From the NCBI RefSeq assembly GCF_001610875.1, contig NZ_CP011272.1, positions 5,561,988 through 5,625,987 of the forward strand: a DNA stretch of 64,000 nt, given 5' to 3'. The stretch is from Pirellula sp. SH-Sr6A (GTDB taxonomy: Bacteria; Planctomycetota; Planctomycetia; Pirellulales; Pirellulaceae). The notes below the pieces were generated by a model. The model searched no databases and was not told where the DNA came from. It saw only the letters and a list, made by a program, of their open reading frames with translations. Positions within the stretch are counted from its first letter, which is position 1, and each line of letters starts with the position of its first letter. Shown in pieces: positions 33,440 to 42,584 of this stretch. Position numbers and translations under genes: made by a program.

Positions 33440-34573
33440 ATGGAACAAAGATTCAAAGTTAACCTAGGCTTGCCCTTTTTTCGGGCTGTTCTTTCCGGAA
33501 GAAAGTCCAGCAAGTATCGATTTGCTTTCACCTTGGTAGAACTTCTCGTCGTCATTGCAATTATCGGCATTCTGGTCGGTCTATTGCTGCCGGCTGTCCA
33601 AGCAGCGCGCGAAGCTGCTCGTCGCATGAGTTGTTCGAACAATCTCAAGCAGATGGCTTTGGCAACGCACAATTACGAGTCGGCATTCCGTCAGTTGCCA
33701 TCCCTCTACGGGATCAACTCCGGAAACGCAGGAAACTTTTCGGTGCAAGCTGCGCTCTTGCCTTTCTATGAGCAAGGAAACTTGTTTTCGCAGCTCGACT
33801 TTTCTCAGCGAATGCAAAACGGTTGTTGCCCGGGGACGTTGACTCCCGCATTTGTCGAGCCAGCTCGGACCGTCATGCCAATTCTTTCTTGCCCGAGCGA
33901 CAATGGACCATCGATTTTCGAAGTTGTCACGCTGAGTGGTTCTGGACCACTCAATCAATATGCAGGCAACAACTATCACATGAATCTGGGCTCAGGGGTC
34001 GGGACCAACTACGACTCTCGATTGATGACCGACGGAATACTTTGGACCAATGCCAAAGTTCGTTTTGGTTCAATAAGTGATGGATTGAGTAATACGGCTG
34101 CCTTCGCAGAGTCGCTACGAGGACTTGCTCCCACAAATGTTTCTGCTCCCACATCGCGAAACGACAAGATTCGGACGATGGTGAATGTCGCCTGTGTCTG
34201 GCGTTCGTCGACAACTCCCCCTACCGTCGCAGGACTTGCGAATGGCTTTTTAGCACCCGACGACCCTGCGGGCTATGAAGCTCAAGTCGTTGGTATGTCT
34301 CGGGGGTACAACGGACAACGAGGGGGGGGATGGATTCACGGACGAGAGTATTACGGCGCCTACAACCACTACCTGCCACCCAATTCCGCCTGGATGGATA
34401 TGAACACATGCGGTTACGGTATCTTTGGAGCGAGAAGCAATCACACCGGGGGAGTTCAAGTCGCTCGCTGCGACGGAAGCGTCAGCTTCATCTCTCAGAA
34501 CTTAGATCTCCGCGCGTGGCGGGCACTTGGAACTCGGTCCGCCGGCGAAGTGTTGGCCGGTATCGATGAATAG
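33440..34573 (+). CDS. DUF1559 prepilin-type protein
   Basis: A 377-residue protein. Residues about 28-52 (AFTLVELLVVIAIIGILVGL) are a type IV prepilin/pseudopilin N-terminus: basic leader, cleavage before the Phe, Glu at position 5. It is followed by AVQAAREAARRMSCSNNLKQ, the diagnostic DUF1559 start, and a C-terminal H-x-G-G-x-Q-V-A-R-C-D-G-S-V motif (SNHTGGVQVARCDGSVSF). Planctomycetes encode many such proteins, probably processed by a prepilin peptidase and exposed outside the inner membrane. Confidence 0.95.
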   Translation: MEQRFKVNLGLPFFRAVLSGRKSSKYRFAFTLVELLVVIAIIGILVGLLLPAVQAAREAARRMSCSNNLKQMALATHNYESAFRQLPSLYGINSGNAGNFSVQAALLPFYEQGNLFSQLDFSQRMQNGCCPGTLTPAFVEPARTVMPILSCPSDNGPSIFEVVTLSGSGPLNQYAGNNYHMNLGSGVGTNYDSRLMTDGILWTNAKVRFGSISDGLSNTAAFAESLRGLAPTNVSAPTSRNDKIRTMVNVACVWRSSTTPPTVAGLANGFLAPDDPAGYEAQVVGMSRGYNGQRGGGWIHGREYYGAYNHYLPPNSAWMDMNTCGYGIFGARSNHTGGVQVARCDGSVSFISQNLDLRAWRALGTRSAGEVLAGIDE

Positions 34574-34623
34574 TCAACGAATAAGAAACTTTAAAAGCAC
34601 AATCAGACGACGGGAGAATGGAA

Positions 34624-35406
34624 ATGAAAAAGTTGTTTTTGGCAGTTTGGTTGATGGTAAGTGGAGCGGTTCCTTTTGCCGGCGCGCATGATACTTGGGT
34701 CCAAAGCGGTCCGTTGGTTGCTCGCTATCAAGATGTCGTGCACATCGATTTGATGCTTGGCAATCATGGAAACAACCACCGGGATTTCAAGCTTGCGAGC
34801 AAGATTACGCTCGACCCTTGCACTCTCGAGCTGATTCAGCCGGATGGCTCCAAAATGGATCTCAAAGGCTCAGCGATCGACATGGGGTCTGCTCCGAAAG
34901 AAGGGTTTTGGAGCTCTCGATTTGTGACGAAGCAATTAGGTGTCCATCAAGTGGTCCACACGCTCGACATGTTGCACGGAACAACACGAGCGATCAAGAC
35001 GGGGAAAACGTATTTTATCGCGTCGAATTCTTTCGGGTCTGTCCCCAAAGCGGGATCGGACCAGATTCAACCACTTAACAAGGGACTGGAACTCGTTCTG
35101 GAGGGATCGCTGGAGTCCATCGCGGCCAATCGCGACGTAAAGCTCCGTGTGCTTTGGCATGGCAAGCCTCTTCCTCAGGCGGACGTCGCATTCGTACCTC
35201 GAGGAGCCACATTGGCAGAAGGTAAGGACTCGACGTACGAGAAGACATCGGATGCCAACGGATTCGTTTCGTTCCGTCCAATGGAAGGGAATTATCTTCT
35301 GGCTGTCGTCCATCACGTTGCGACGGATGAAAGGGGAGAGGGATACGACAAGACCCACTACGGCGCTACGTTGGTTTTGCCGATCCCGCATGTACCACTT
35401 CAATAG
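34624..35406 (+). CDS. DUF4198 (NikM-like) exported protein
   Basis: A 260-residue protein from ATG 34624, preferred over ATG 34618 because GGGAGA then has normal spacing. Signal peptide MKKLFLAVWLMVSGAV, cleaved before HDTWVQ. DUF4198 proteins begin the mature chain with H-x-x-W/F, have two Ig-like domains and are linked to metal uptake or handling. Here TYFIASNSF and an Ig-like C-terminal half (VAFVPRG, YEKTSDANGFVSFRPMEGNY) are visible. Gene spacing of about 50 bp after DUF1559 suggests co-expression. Confidence 0.8.
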   Translation: MKKLFLAVWLMVSGAVPFAGAHDTWVQSGPLVARYQDVVHIDLMLGNHGNNHRDFKLASKITLDPCTLELIQPDGSKMDLKGSAIDMGSAPKEGFWSSRFVTKQLGVHQVVHTLDMLHGTTRAIKTGKTYFIASNSFGSVPKAGSDQIQPLNKGLELVLEGSLESIAANRDVKLRVLWHGKPLPQADVAFVPRGATLAEGKDSTYEKTSDANGFVSFRPMEGNYLLAVVHHVATDERGEGYDKTHYGATLVLPIPHVPLQ

Positions 35407-35447
35407 AAAATGATCCATTCGGACCTTTCGTATCGGTAGTCTCTCAT

Positions 35448-35473
35448 GAGCCGCAGTACAGTGACTGCGGCTC
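35448..35473. terminator. hairpin, possible terminator
   Basis: GAGCCGCAGT and ACTGCGGCTC form a perfect 10-bp stem with a 6-base loop, 40 bp after the DUF4198 gene. A T-rich stretch (GATTTTTATC) follows about 10 bp later, so termination is plausible but not textbook. Confidence 0.55.
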
Positions 35474-35525
35474 GCTGATGGTGATTTTTATCATTCCAAA
35501 TTGACCAATCTTGTAGTGGTGCAAC

Positions 35526-36863
35526 ATGCATTTTAGATATTTTCTGATAGGTATTCTTTCGCTCTCCGGGAGCCTGCTTGGTCAGGACCCGCGCTGGCCA
35601 GCATTCCTGGGTGCTGGAAGTACTCCTCCCGAAGCTGCTCTACTGCCGATAGTATGGAGCCCCGAGCAAAGCATTGCATGGAAGATGGCGCTGAAGGGGC
35701 ATGGCCAATCGAGCCCCATTTTGTGGGAAAAGAGAATCTTCGTGACGACAGTGGATGGTCCAAACAAAGAGCGACAGTTGGTCCATTGCATGAGCCTGCA
35801 AGACGGACAAATCCTTTGGACCCATGAAGTCCCAAACGAAAATCCTGTGAAAAACAGCGTCTACGTCAGTCGAGCTGCACCGACGCCCGTTGTCGATGCC
35901 GATCGCGTCGTTGTGTTCTTTGAAAGCGGCGATTGCATTGCTGTCGATCACCAGGGAGAGAATCTGTGGTCCAGGAACTTGAGCAAAGACTATGGCCCCT
36001 TCATTGCAGAGTTTGGCTTGGGCGCATCGCCTTGTCAGAATGCAGATCATGTTTTTGTTTTGATGGAGCATGATGCCCCAGGAGCGTTGGTTGCACTTTC
36101 GAAGAAAACCGGGCAAACGGTTTGGAAAGCAGAGCGTGCAGCAGGTCGATCCTGGAGTTCGCCTGCATACTTCAAGATTGACGGAATCGAACAAGTAGTC
36201 GTCAGTTCGAATGGTTCTGTGATGTCTTACGATTGTGCGACTGGAAAAGTACTTTGGGAGCTAACGGGATTGGGTGGTAATACCAATGTATCCCCCATCG
36301 ACAATGGAAGCGGTCGCTTCTTGATCGGAGCATCTCCCGGTCGGCAAGGCGAAAATGCCGAATCCGCCAAGAAATCGAACGGTATGGTTCAAGTAAAGAA
36401 GGTTGATGGGGTTTGGAAGCCAGAACTGGTATGGTGGAACGACAAAGTAAGTCCTACATGGGGCTCCCCAATCATCCACCAGGACTTAGCCTATTGGGTG
36501 AATCGCGTCGGTGTGGTCCATTGTCTGGACACAAAAGATGGCGAAGTGGTTTACACCGGTCGTCTAAAACAGGCTTGCTGGGCTACCCCAATTGCTATCG
36601 ACGATCGCATCTACTTCTTTGGTAAAGAAGGAATCACTACGGTAATCCAAGCCGGGCGAGCCTTCAAGATTCTTGCAGAGAACACCCTCTTCGACTTGGA
36701 AACCCTACCACCAGAGACAACCACCCTTGGCGAGGAAGGCACAGAGGAACGTCGCCGGGCAGCCGCGATGCTCAGCGGTCCGACCCTCTATGGTTCCGCC
36801 CTCGCAGGCTCGACGATGATCGCTAGGATTGGTAATCAAGTCTTCGCGATGCGAAGCGAATGA
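35526..36863 (+). CDS. PQQ-like beta-propeller exported protein
   Basis: A 445-residue protein with signal peptide (FLIGILSLSGSLLGQ) and repeated blades of the outer-membrane-assembly/quinoprotein type: LQDGQILWTHEVPNEN, DHQGENLWSRNLSKDYGP, LSKKTGQTVWKAERA, CATGKVLWELTGLG, TKDGEVVYTGRL. No PQQ-specific catalytic residues can be assigned, so a scaffold or binding role is as likely as an enzyme. It ends the four-gene set, and a decayed integrase fragment follows directly. Confidence 0.85.
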   Translation: MHFRYFLIGILSLSGSLLGQDPRWPAFLGAGSTPPEAALLPIVWSPEQSIAWKMALKGHGQSSPILWEKRIFVTTVDGPNKERQLVHCMSLQDGQILWTHEVPNENPVKNSVYVSRAAPTPVVDADRVVVFFESGDCIAVDHQGENLWSRNLSKDYGPFIAEFGLGASPCQNADHVFVLMEHDAPGALVALSKKTGQTVWKAERAAGRSWSSPAYFKIDGIEQVVVSSNGSVMSYDCATGKVLWELTGLGGNTNVSPIDNGSGRFLIGASPGRQGENAESAKKSNGMVQVKKVDGVWKPELVWWNDKVSPTWGSPIIHQDLAYWVNRVGVVHCLDTKDGEVVYTGRLKQACWATPIAIDDRIYFFGKEGITTVIQAGRAFKILAENTLFDLETLPPETTTLGEEGTEERRRAAAMLSGPTLYGSALAGSTMIARIGNQVFAMRSE

Positions 36864-36884
36864 TGGAAGGATAGGCATTCTATA

Positions 36885-37115
36885 CAGGGTGCTGTTACGC
36901 TTGTTGCGACGAGCCGGTGTTTCGGGCTGGCTACGATTGTTCCATTCGATGCGGGTCAGCCGACAGACGGAACTGCAACGCGAGTTTCCTTTACATGTGG
37001 TTTGCTCTTGGTTGGGTAACTCGCCTCGGATTACTCAACAGAGCTACACTTGTTGGTTACCGAGGATGATTTTGCTAGAGCCGCTGGCGTGGCGAAGGTG
37101 ATGGTGAAGGGGTGA
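36885..37115 (+). pseudogene. tyrosine recombinase, C-terminal remnant B
   Basis: Encodes LLRRAGVSGWLRLFHSMRVS, then ELQREFPLHVVCSWLGNSPR and QQSY, about 80 percent identical at DNA level to 31890-32153. After QQSY a frameshift disrupts the tail (the VTEDDFARAAG part is found in another frame). The N-terminal two thirds are missing. It is the recombinase fragment nearest the tRNA. Confidence 0.8.
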
Positions 37116-37143
37116 AAAGAAAGATGGTGATGGAAACGCATAG

Positions 37144-38124
37144 CTATGAACTCTTTGAACCGCAGTTGCGGACCGGCTCTGCTGCAGCGACTGATTCGGA
37201 TTGGACCATCTCGGCTGAAATATGAACCATTGGTCCATCTTGCTGCAGTTGAAAACCCATTCTGAGATTGTTGCTGATGGCCTGCTTGGTTTCAAACTCT
37301 GCGAGGACCAGTTCTGGGAACGGATCGGCTGCATCCGCTGGCCTGTACCGAACGAGCTTAGCCTCGGAAAGAGGAATGTTTTCATGCTTCCACCGCAGTC
37401 TCAGGGGTAACGAGATTGATTTGACCTGACGGTTACCTTTTTGGGTTAAGAGCAGCAATTTGTCGGACGGGATGATGTTGACCTTAAAGAAATGGTCCTT
37501 GTTATCACAGGGCACTTGATAGAAGATTTTCATCTGATCATCAGCGCGAAGCCAGATGTCATTGAGTGACAACGGCTCGTCACCTGGTCCACGGAAGATG
37601 CGATGGGCGGATAGTAAATCTGACCCCACGTTTGGGAACGTCGTCTCCGATGGCTCATCGCCTTGCTCGGCCAAGAAGACAATATCTGGAGGTCCGGTAA
37701 GCTCGCAGTCTTTGAAAACGTGAACCATGCCTATTAACGGCATCCAGCTCTTAATGTCCTCCTCTGTGATCTCGTCAAGAATGCGTAGATCAATTGCGTT
37801 CTCACAGGCGATACGTCTGGCTTCCGATGAGAATCCCGATGCAGCCACAGCAATGGTTTTTGCCGCACCGATGTTCTTTTTCTTCGCCGCAAGTTGTTCG
37901 ATCCAAGTTACATCTTGCACTGAAACGCGGTCACGGCACTCTACCGTCAAAAGGATTTCCGCACTGCCGACCCGAGTGCGGATTGACACGTCTACCTCTC
38001 GGGACGTACCAGTTGTAATGCAAGGAATGACGTCAGGTGACTTGACGGTCACGTGTTCGCCAGCCAGTGCATGCTCGATGCGGCTAACCAGCTTTTCGAA
38101 GCTTCGCCAAGCAGGCGTTGTCAT
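37144..38124 (-). CDS. Mrr-like restriction endonuclease domain protein
   Basis: A 326-residue protein. Residues about 15-125 fit the Mrr/type IV PD-(D/E)xK fold: TSREVDVSIR supplies the catalytic Asp, ILLTVECRDR the E-x-K-like pair (here E-x-R), then VQDVTWIEQLAAKKKNIGAAK and TIAVAASGFSSEARRIACEN, the usual C-terminal half of the nuclease. The remaining 200 residues are a beta-rich domain I do not recognise. The Lys of the motif is replaced by Arg (VECRD), so activity needs proof. Mrr proteins cut modified or foreign DNA. Confidence 0.75.
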   Translation of the reverse strand: MTTPAWRSFEKLVSRIEHALAGEHVTVKSPDVIPCITTGTSREVDVSIRTRVGSAEILLTVECRDRVSVQDVTWIEQLAAKKKNIGAAKTIAVAASGFSSEARRIACENAIDLRILDEITEEDIKSWMPLIGMVHVFKDCELTGPPDIVFLAEQGDEPSETTFPNVGSDLLSAHRIFRGPGDEPLSLNDIWLRADDQMKIFYQVPCDNKDHFFKVNIIPSDKLLLLTQKGNRQVKSISLPLRLRWKHENIPLSEAKLVRYRPADAADPFPELVLAEFETKQAISNNLRMGFQLQQDGPMVHISAEMVQSESVAAAEPVRNCGSKSS

Positions 38125-38669
38125 TCAGCATCTCCACGCAATAGCCGTCTCTGGCTCGGATTGATTTTCGATAGATGGGCCTACCTGAAGTCTGCAACAA
38201 TGCAGCCAATTAACCAAGACAGCAAAAAGTTAGGTTTAACGATACCGGAAGACCACGAGCGTGCCAACTTTTAGATCGGGTGATAGGCTGTGCGTTCTAT
38301 TCTCACCGCCACTGCAGTTCAAAACATTGATCCCCTAGTTCGAATCCTGCACCACCACTATGAAACCACGAGTTATCCCTGGGAAAGCGGAAGTTTTGAG
38401 ACGACTCTGGCGACTCACAAGGCGACTCACCAAAGGGCAAGGCAGCGAACAAGACGACGCAGCACCTGCAGGCATGGATCGGCACGGAAGCCAAAGGAGC
38501 TACCTAGAAATCCAAAAAACCCTGGGGATATGCTCCGACGAGAAAGTGGAGCAGTAGATAGGAGATCGATGCGAAAAAAGAGCGATTTCTACAGACACCG
38601 ATCCAAGTAGCGTCAGGGGGGGAAGAACGCTCAACGCGCCGATCCGGTGCTCTTTTTTCTCATCTCTTT
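38125..38669. other. island right end, no gene
   Basis: About 545 bp without a credible gene. TTCGAATCC at 38339-38347 followed by ACCACCAC looks like the T arm and acceptor end of a tRNA on the plus strand. The stretch 38360-38420 (TCCCTGGGAAAG and following) resembles 20435-20490 just inside the left att copy. Confidence 0.4.
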
Positions 38670-38702
38670 GTAACGACTGGCCCAATTAGGGCCAGTCGTT
38701 AC
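38670..38702 (-). terminator. tRNA-Ser terminator
   Basis: GTAACGACTGGCCC, loop AATTA, GGGCCAGTCGTTAC: a perfect 14-bp stem 2 bp beyond the tRNA 3' end, followed on the minus strand by a weak T-containing stretch. Confidence 0.8.
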
Positions 38703-38704
38703 AA

Positions 38705-38793
38705 CGGAGAGGACAGGATTCGAACCTGCGGTAAGGAGTTAACCCTACGCCGAATTAGCAATCCGGTGCTTTAGACCACTCAGCCACCTCTCC
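38705..38793 (-). tRNA. tRNA-Ser(GCU)
   Basis: 89 nt on the minus strand: acceptor GGAGAGG/CCTCTCC, D arm TGGCTGAGTGG, anticodon loop TTGCTAA (anticodon GCT), a long class II variable arm (TAGGGTTAACTCCTTA), T arm GGTTCGAATCC. CCA is not encoded. The long variable arm and anticodon identify serine. The 3' end is repeated at 20405. Confidence 0.97.
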
Positions 38794-38886
38794 AATACAG
38801 GCGTATTGTGCCGAATTCTGCGCCCGATGCAAGCTCGGTTTGGGGGCATTTCTGCTCCTTGCTCGTCGCCACCCGCCAACCCACCG

Positions 38887-40428
38887 CTACCGCAGCCGCA
38901 GCCCTGGCGAAACAAACCGTTTTTCGACAAACGAAAACGCATATTGCACCAAAACGGCCATCGCTGCCGCCGGTATCGCCCCTTGCAAAATCAGCGGCAA
39001 ACTCATCAACCGAATTCCCGTCAAAATCGGAGCTCCATATCCCCCCGCCCCAATCAACGCTCCAATTGTCGCCGTCCCTACGTTGATCACCGCCGCCGTC
39101 TTGATCCCTGCCAAGATCGAGGGCATCGCAAGCGGGATCTCGACCAACTTCAATCGCGCCGCTGGCGGCAATCCCAACACCACCGCCGACTCCATCGTGT
39201 TGGTTGGGATCTGCGTCAAACCGGAATACGTGTTCCGCACAATCGGTAACAAACTGTAAAAGAACAACGCCGCAATCGCCGGCAATGCCCCCAAGCCAAA
39301 GATCGGGATCATGAACACCAGCAGCGCCATTGAAGGCAACGTCTGTACCACACTCACCACCCCCAAAATCACATTCCCAAAATGCTCGTTCTTCGCCGAG
39401 AGTGTTCCCAACGGAACGGCACACATAATCGCCAGCAACAATGATATGGCCACCAACAGCACGTGCTCCCGTGTTGTCTTGATCAATCGCTGCACCATTC
39501 GAGCGAACTGATCCTTTCTCCCCACCTCCAGCATGGGCGCATCAAGCTGCATCACTTCGTTCAAAAAACTCGCAGCCACGTTGCTCTCCAGCTCTCGATC
39601 CAACCGGACCTTGGCCGACATTGCAGACATCGTTTTGGAATCGAGCTTGCCTACCAATTCCAAAATCTTTGCGGCGATAGGTGGATTGCGGTCGGCAAAC
39701 TCTTGACGCATCAAGATGACCGCATAGTAAGTAGGGAAGTATCCCAAGTCGTCTTCTAGAACCCGTAGTTTATAGAAGTCAATCTCCGCATCGGTCGTGT
39801 ATATATCGGTGACATCGATGGCTCCCTTTTCCAGCCCTCGATAAGCAAGGTTGTGGTCCATGGTTTTGATGCGGAAATCAGGGAATCGATACTTCTCAGC
39901 GAGTTGTTTCCAGCCATCTTGCCGCTCCATAAATTCATCGCTGATACCAATCTCCAGCTTGGGATGATTTCGTAGATCGCTGATTCTGGTAATCCCAAGC
40001 CTAGCCGCATCCGCCTCTCGCATTCCCAAGGCATAGGTATTATTAAATCCCAGTCGATCCGACATAAGGATCCCCTTTTTGGCCATCGCTTCCCGCATGT
40101 CTTGCTCGCTGCGGATCGTATTTCCCTCGGGAATCGCATCCGACAAAAGCTCTTCTCGAATGGTACCTGTGTAGTCAACATAGGCATCGACATCCCCTGC
40201 TTGCAACGCTTTCCAGAGGACTTGTGTCCCTCCCAACTCCGCTTTGTGTTCGCAGCGAGCGCCGGTCGAGCGCGCGAGATGGGCCAGGCATTCACCTAGC
40301 AAAACCGATTCCGTGAAGCCCTTGGACCCTACTTTGACCTCCGTCTCGGCGCGGGTTGTCGGAGCGAGGAGTAGAGAAACGAGGAAAGCCAAATTCATGG
40401 TGATCCGACGGACTGCGACTTGCATCAT
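38887..40428 (-). CDS. glycine betaine/choline-type ABC transporter: substrate-binding protein fused to permease
   Basis: A 513-residue fusion. Residues 28-290 are an OpuAC-type binding protein after a signal peptide (VGSKGFTESVLLGECLAHL, ALQAGDVDAYVDYTGTI, AYRGLEKGAIDVTDIYTTDAE). Residues about 305-505 are the permease with the EAA-like loop ESAVVLGLPPAARLKLVEIP and five to six spans. Such OpuBC/ProWX-like fusions import betaine, choline or similar osmolytes. The start overlaps the ATPase gene by 4 bp (ATGA), so the two are translationally coupled. Confidence 0.9.
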   Translation of the reverse strand: MMQVAVRRITMNLAFLVSLLLAPTTRAETEVKVGSKGFTESVLLGECLAHLARSTGARCEHKAELGGTQVLWKALQAGDVDAYVDYTGTIREELLSDAIPEGNTIRSEQDMREAMAKKGILMSDRLGFNNTYALGMREADAARLGITRISDLRNHPKLEIGISDEFMERQDGWKQLAEKYRFPDFRIKTMDHNLAYRGLEKGAIDVTDIYTTDAEIDFYKLRVLEDDLGYFPTYYAVILMRQEFADRNPPIAAKILELVGKLDSKTMSAMSAKVRLDRELESNVAASFLNEVMQLDAPMLEVGRKDQFARMVQRLIKTTREHVLLVAISLLLAIMCAVPLGTLSAKNEHFGNVILGVVSVVQTLPSMALLVFMIPIFGLGALPAIAALFFYSLLPIVRNTYSGLTQIPTNTMESAVVLGLPPAARLKLVEIPLAMPSILAGIKTAAVINVGTATIGALIGAGGYGAPILTGIRLMSLPLILQGAIPAAAMAVLVQYAFSFVEKRFVSPGLRLR

Positions 40429-41156
40429 GCACCTGGGATTCGTTGGGCGTTGATAAAGCGGGTTACATAATCATTGGCGGGTTTGTGGATCAAGTCGTCC
40501 AGCACTCCGTCTTGAACGATTTGACCATCGGAGAGAAGCAACACACGATCGCCGAAAAATCCAGCTTCTCCCATGTCGTGGGTTACCATGATGGATGTCT
40601 TTTTCAGAGTTTGAAAAATCCCCCGAAGGTCTTCTTGGAGATCATACCGCACCAGAGGATCGAGGGCCCCCATCGGTTCGTCTAGAAGAATCACGGGGGG
40701 ATCCATCATCAGCGCTCGCATGATTCCAACTCGCTGTCTTTGCCCCCCTGACATCTGAAGCGGATAACGATCGAGCGCGATACGAGGGAGACGGGTCAAA
40801 TCCGCTAACTCCTGCACGCGGGCATTGATTCGCTCGGCCCCCCAACCCAAATGCTGAGCGAGAATCCCGACATTCTGTTTCGCTGTCAGGTGAGGAAAGA
40901 GCCCGCCATCTTGGATGACGTATCCCATTCGTTGTCTCAGGTGCAGTACATTGTTTTGATTCAAGATTTGACCGTCAAACTCGATGGTCCCTGAATCGGC
41001 CGGAATCAGGCCGATGAGAACGCGGAGCAAGGTGCTTTTGCCACAACCGCTGGGCCCGATCAAGACGGTCGACTCGCCCGTTCGAAACGTCAGTGTCGTA
41101 GGTTGTAGGACTTGATGATCGCCAAAGGATTTACTGACGTTGCTTAATGTAAACAT
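40425..41156 (-). CDS. ABC transporter ATPase (OpuBA/ProV-like)
   Basis: A 243-residue ATPase: Walker [11 protein letters not shown] loop VIQDGG, signature [10 protein letters not shown], Walker [14 protein letters not shown], switch MVTHD. It lacks the C-terminal CBS domains of some osmolyte ATPases. It is first in a two-gene operon with the fused permease/binding protein. The product energises import at the inner membrane. Confidence 0.92.
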   Translation of the reverse strand: MFTLSNVSKSFGDHQVLQPTTLTFRTGESTVLIGPSGCGKSTLLRVLIGLIPADSGTIEFDGQILNQNNVLHLRQRMGYVIQDGGLFPHLTAKQNVGILAQHLGWGAERINARVQELADLTRLPRIALDRYPLQMSGGQRQRVGIMRALMMDPPVILLDEPMGALDPLVRYDLQEDLRGIFQTLKKTSIMVTHDMGEAGFFGDRVLLLSDGQIVQDGVLDDLIHKPANDYVTRFINAQRIPGA

Positions 41157-41207
41157 AGATCGGATGGGGGGATCTGTGAGGACGTGGGGATCTGTGAGAG
41201 GGTGCGG

Positions 41208-42407
41208 TCAAGGTGTAGGCGTGGCGTTGAGCGAATCGAGCAAAGTTTGAACGCGATGCTGCATTTCGGCTGTCAACGTCGATGCACTGCTCGATTTGCT
41301 CGAGTTTTTGTCCAACCAGATCGGGGTGTCGAACTGCACGGTGACCCGTTTGGCGCCGTGCACAGTGGGATAGGCACAGCCGAGAACGTCTTCCTCTAAT
41401 TTATCGACCGTTTCTACCAAGCGTTCGATCGAATCGGCGTCTCCGAGATACGTGCCTGGGTAGCTGTAGAGCTGTGTTGCCATGAACATTTTGTTCATGT
41501 CTTCGTCCCATTCGCGCCGCGCACGCTCTGTCGCGGTGGTTCGTTGGGACTCGCGTTGCTGGATGATCGCTTGCCGTACCCCTTTGATCCGTTCCGGAGG
41601 GAGGGTGTCCTTTTTTGCGATCGAGTATTTGGCCTCGCATTCGTTCAAGAGAGCGAGCATGAGGCCTTGGATGCGAGCGCGAAGGGATCCTTGTTGCGTC
41701 GTATTCAAGTATTCGGTTTCTTTGAGGGCCAGCAAACCTTCGGCGATATGGAGCACGCGTTCTCGGAGGGAGCGGTGCGCTTTCTCGGTCCAGTGCAGAG
41801 ACCGTTCGATTCGGCTGACAGTTTGTTGAAGGCTGGAAGTGGGGTCATCGAGGTACCACCGTTTGATCGCGACGGGAATGACAGCCACCGGGCGATCCGA
41901 TTTTTTGGCTGCCATCAGCGCCATCGCTGCGGCACCTTCGCGAAACGGAGTGACCCGATCATTGGTGTGATAGATGTCCCCTTCTGGGAAGACCACAAGC
42001 GGATTGGTACGCGTCTTGAGAATATCGACGGCGGTCTTCAATGCTTGCATGTCCGTTCCTTCTCGGTCGACGCTAAAGCAGCCGCATCGCTGCATCGATT
42101 CGCGTGTGAATCGAGAACTGACCTCGAAGACTTGCCAAGCCGTCATGAAATAGAATGGGACACGCAGTTGTTCGGCCGCGCGGAGCAAGCAATAGGAGTC
42201 CCAGTGGAACGAGTGGTTCGGTGCTAGCAAGATTCCTGCATTTCGATCGACCGCTCGGGCGATCGCGTCGCAGCCGAGGAGTGTGATATCGGTCATTTTT
42301 TGGCTTCGAAGATCTCGGTCTCGAAACCATTTGCAGAGACGGAACCACCAGGGCGTAAGTTTCGGCGGCCAATGTTCGCAAGGCACGCCATAGGGCTGTT
42401 CGTTCAT
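41208..42407 (-). CDS. PlsC-like 1-acylglycerol-phosphate acyltransferase family protein
   Basis: A 399-residue protein from ATG 42407. The acyltransferase motif HX4D is NHSFHWD (H65, D70), and VVFPEGDIY is the second motif binding the phosphate. The C-terminal 200 residues are helical and charged and are not part of standard PlsC, so this is a planctomycete variant with an extra domain. A longer frame upstream is antisense to the lipoprotein gene at 42585 and is not used. No signal peptide; it probably acts at the membrane surface. Confidence 0.82.
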   Translation of the reverse strand: MNEQPYGVPCEHWPPKLTPWWFRLCKWFRDRDLRSQKMTDITLLGCDAIARAVDRNAGILLAPNHSFHWDSYCLLRAAEQLRVPFYFMTAWQVFEVSSRFTRESMQRCGCFSVDREGTDMQALKTAVDILKTRTNPLVVFPEGDIYHTNDRVTPFREGAAAMALMAAKKSDRPVAVIPVAIKRWYLDDPTSSLQQTVSRIERSLHWTEKAHRSLRERVLHIAEGLLALKETEYLNTTQQGSLRARIQGLMLALLNECEAKYSIAKKDTLPPERIKGVRQAIIQQRESQRTTATERARREWDEDMNKMFMATQLYSYPGTYLGDADSIERLVETVDKLEEDVLGCAYPTVHGAKRVTVQFDTPIWLDKNSSKSSSASTLTAEMQHRVQTLLDSLNATPTP

Positions 42408-42584
42408 TGTCGATTCGTGCGTGATAAGGAAATAGACGAAAGTTATTGTAGTCGCGTCGAGACCTACTGTTGGCATCCGAGCTAGAAATCGGAGGGGCGA
42501 GCCTAGCAAGGGGCATGGTAAGAGAGGTAAGATGATCGGTTGCACGATGGGCTTCCCCCTTCCCAAAACCCTCACAGGAAAACG

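Larger units (their letters stand above)
20405..38704. mobile_element. putative 18.3-kb genomic island at tRNA-Ser(GCU)
   Basis: Direct repeats of the tRNA 3' end (20405-20425 and within 38705-38793) bracket exactly 18,300 bp on the 3' side of the tRNA, the usual geometry for tyrosine-recombinase integration. Two decayed integrase C-termini lie inside, one about 1.6 kb from the tRNA. No intact integrase remains, so the element is probably fixed. Cargo: ATPase/kinase/regulator operon, Mrr-like endonuclease, ribbon-helix-helix protein, secreted proteins, IS256 relic. Confidence 0.55.

Noticed and set aside
38331-38358. A second complete tRNA gene near 38340
   Set aside because: Only a T-arm-like core and an ACCACCAC end are visible; no anticodon arm, D arm or pairing acceptor strand could be found upstream.
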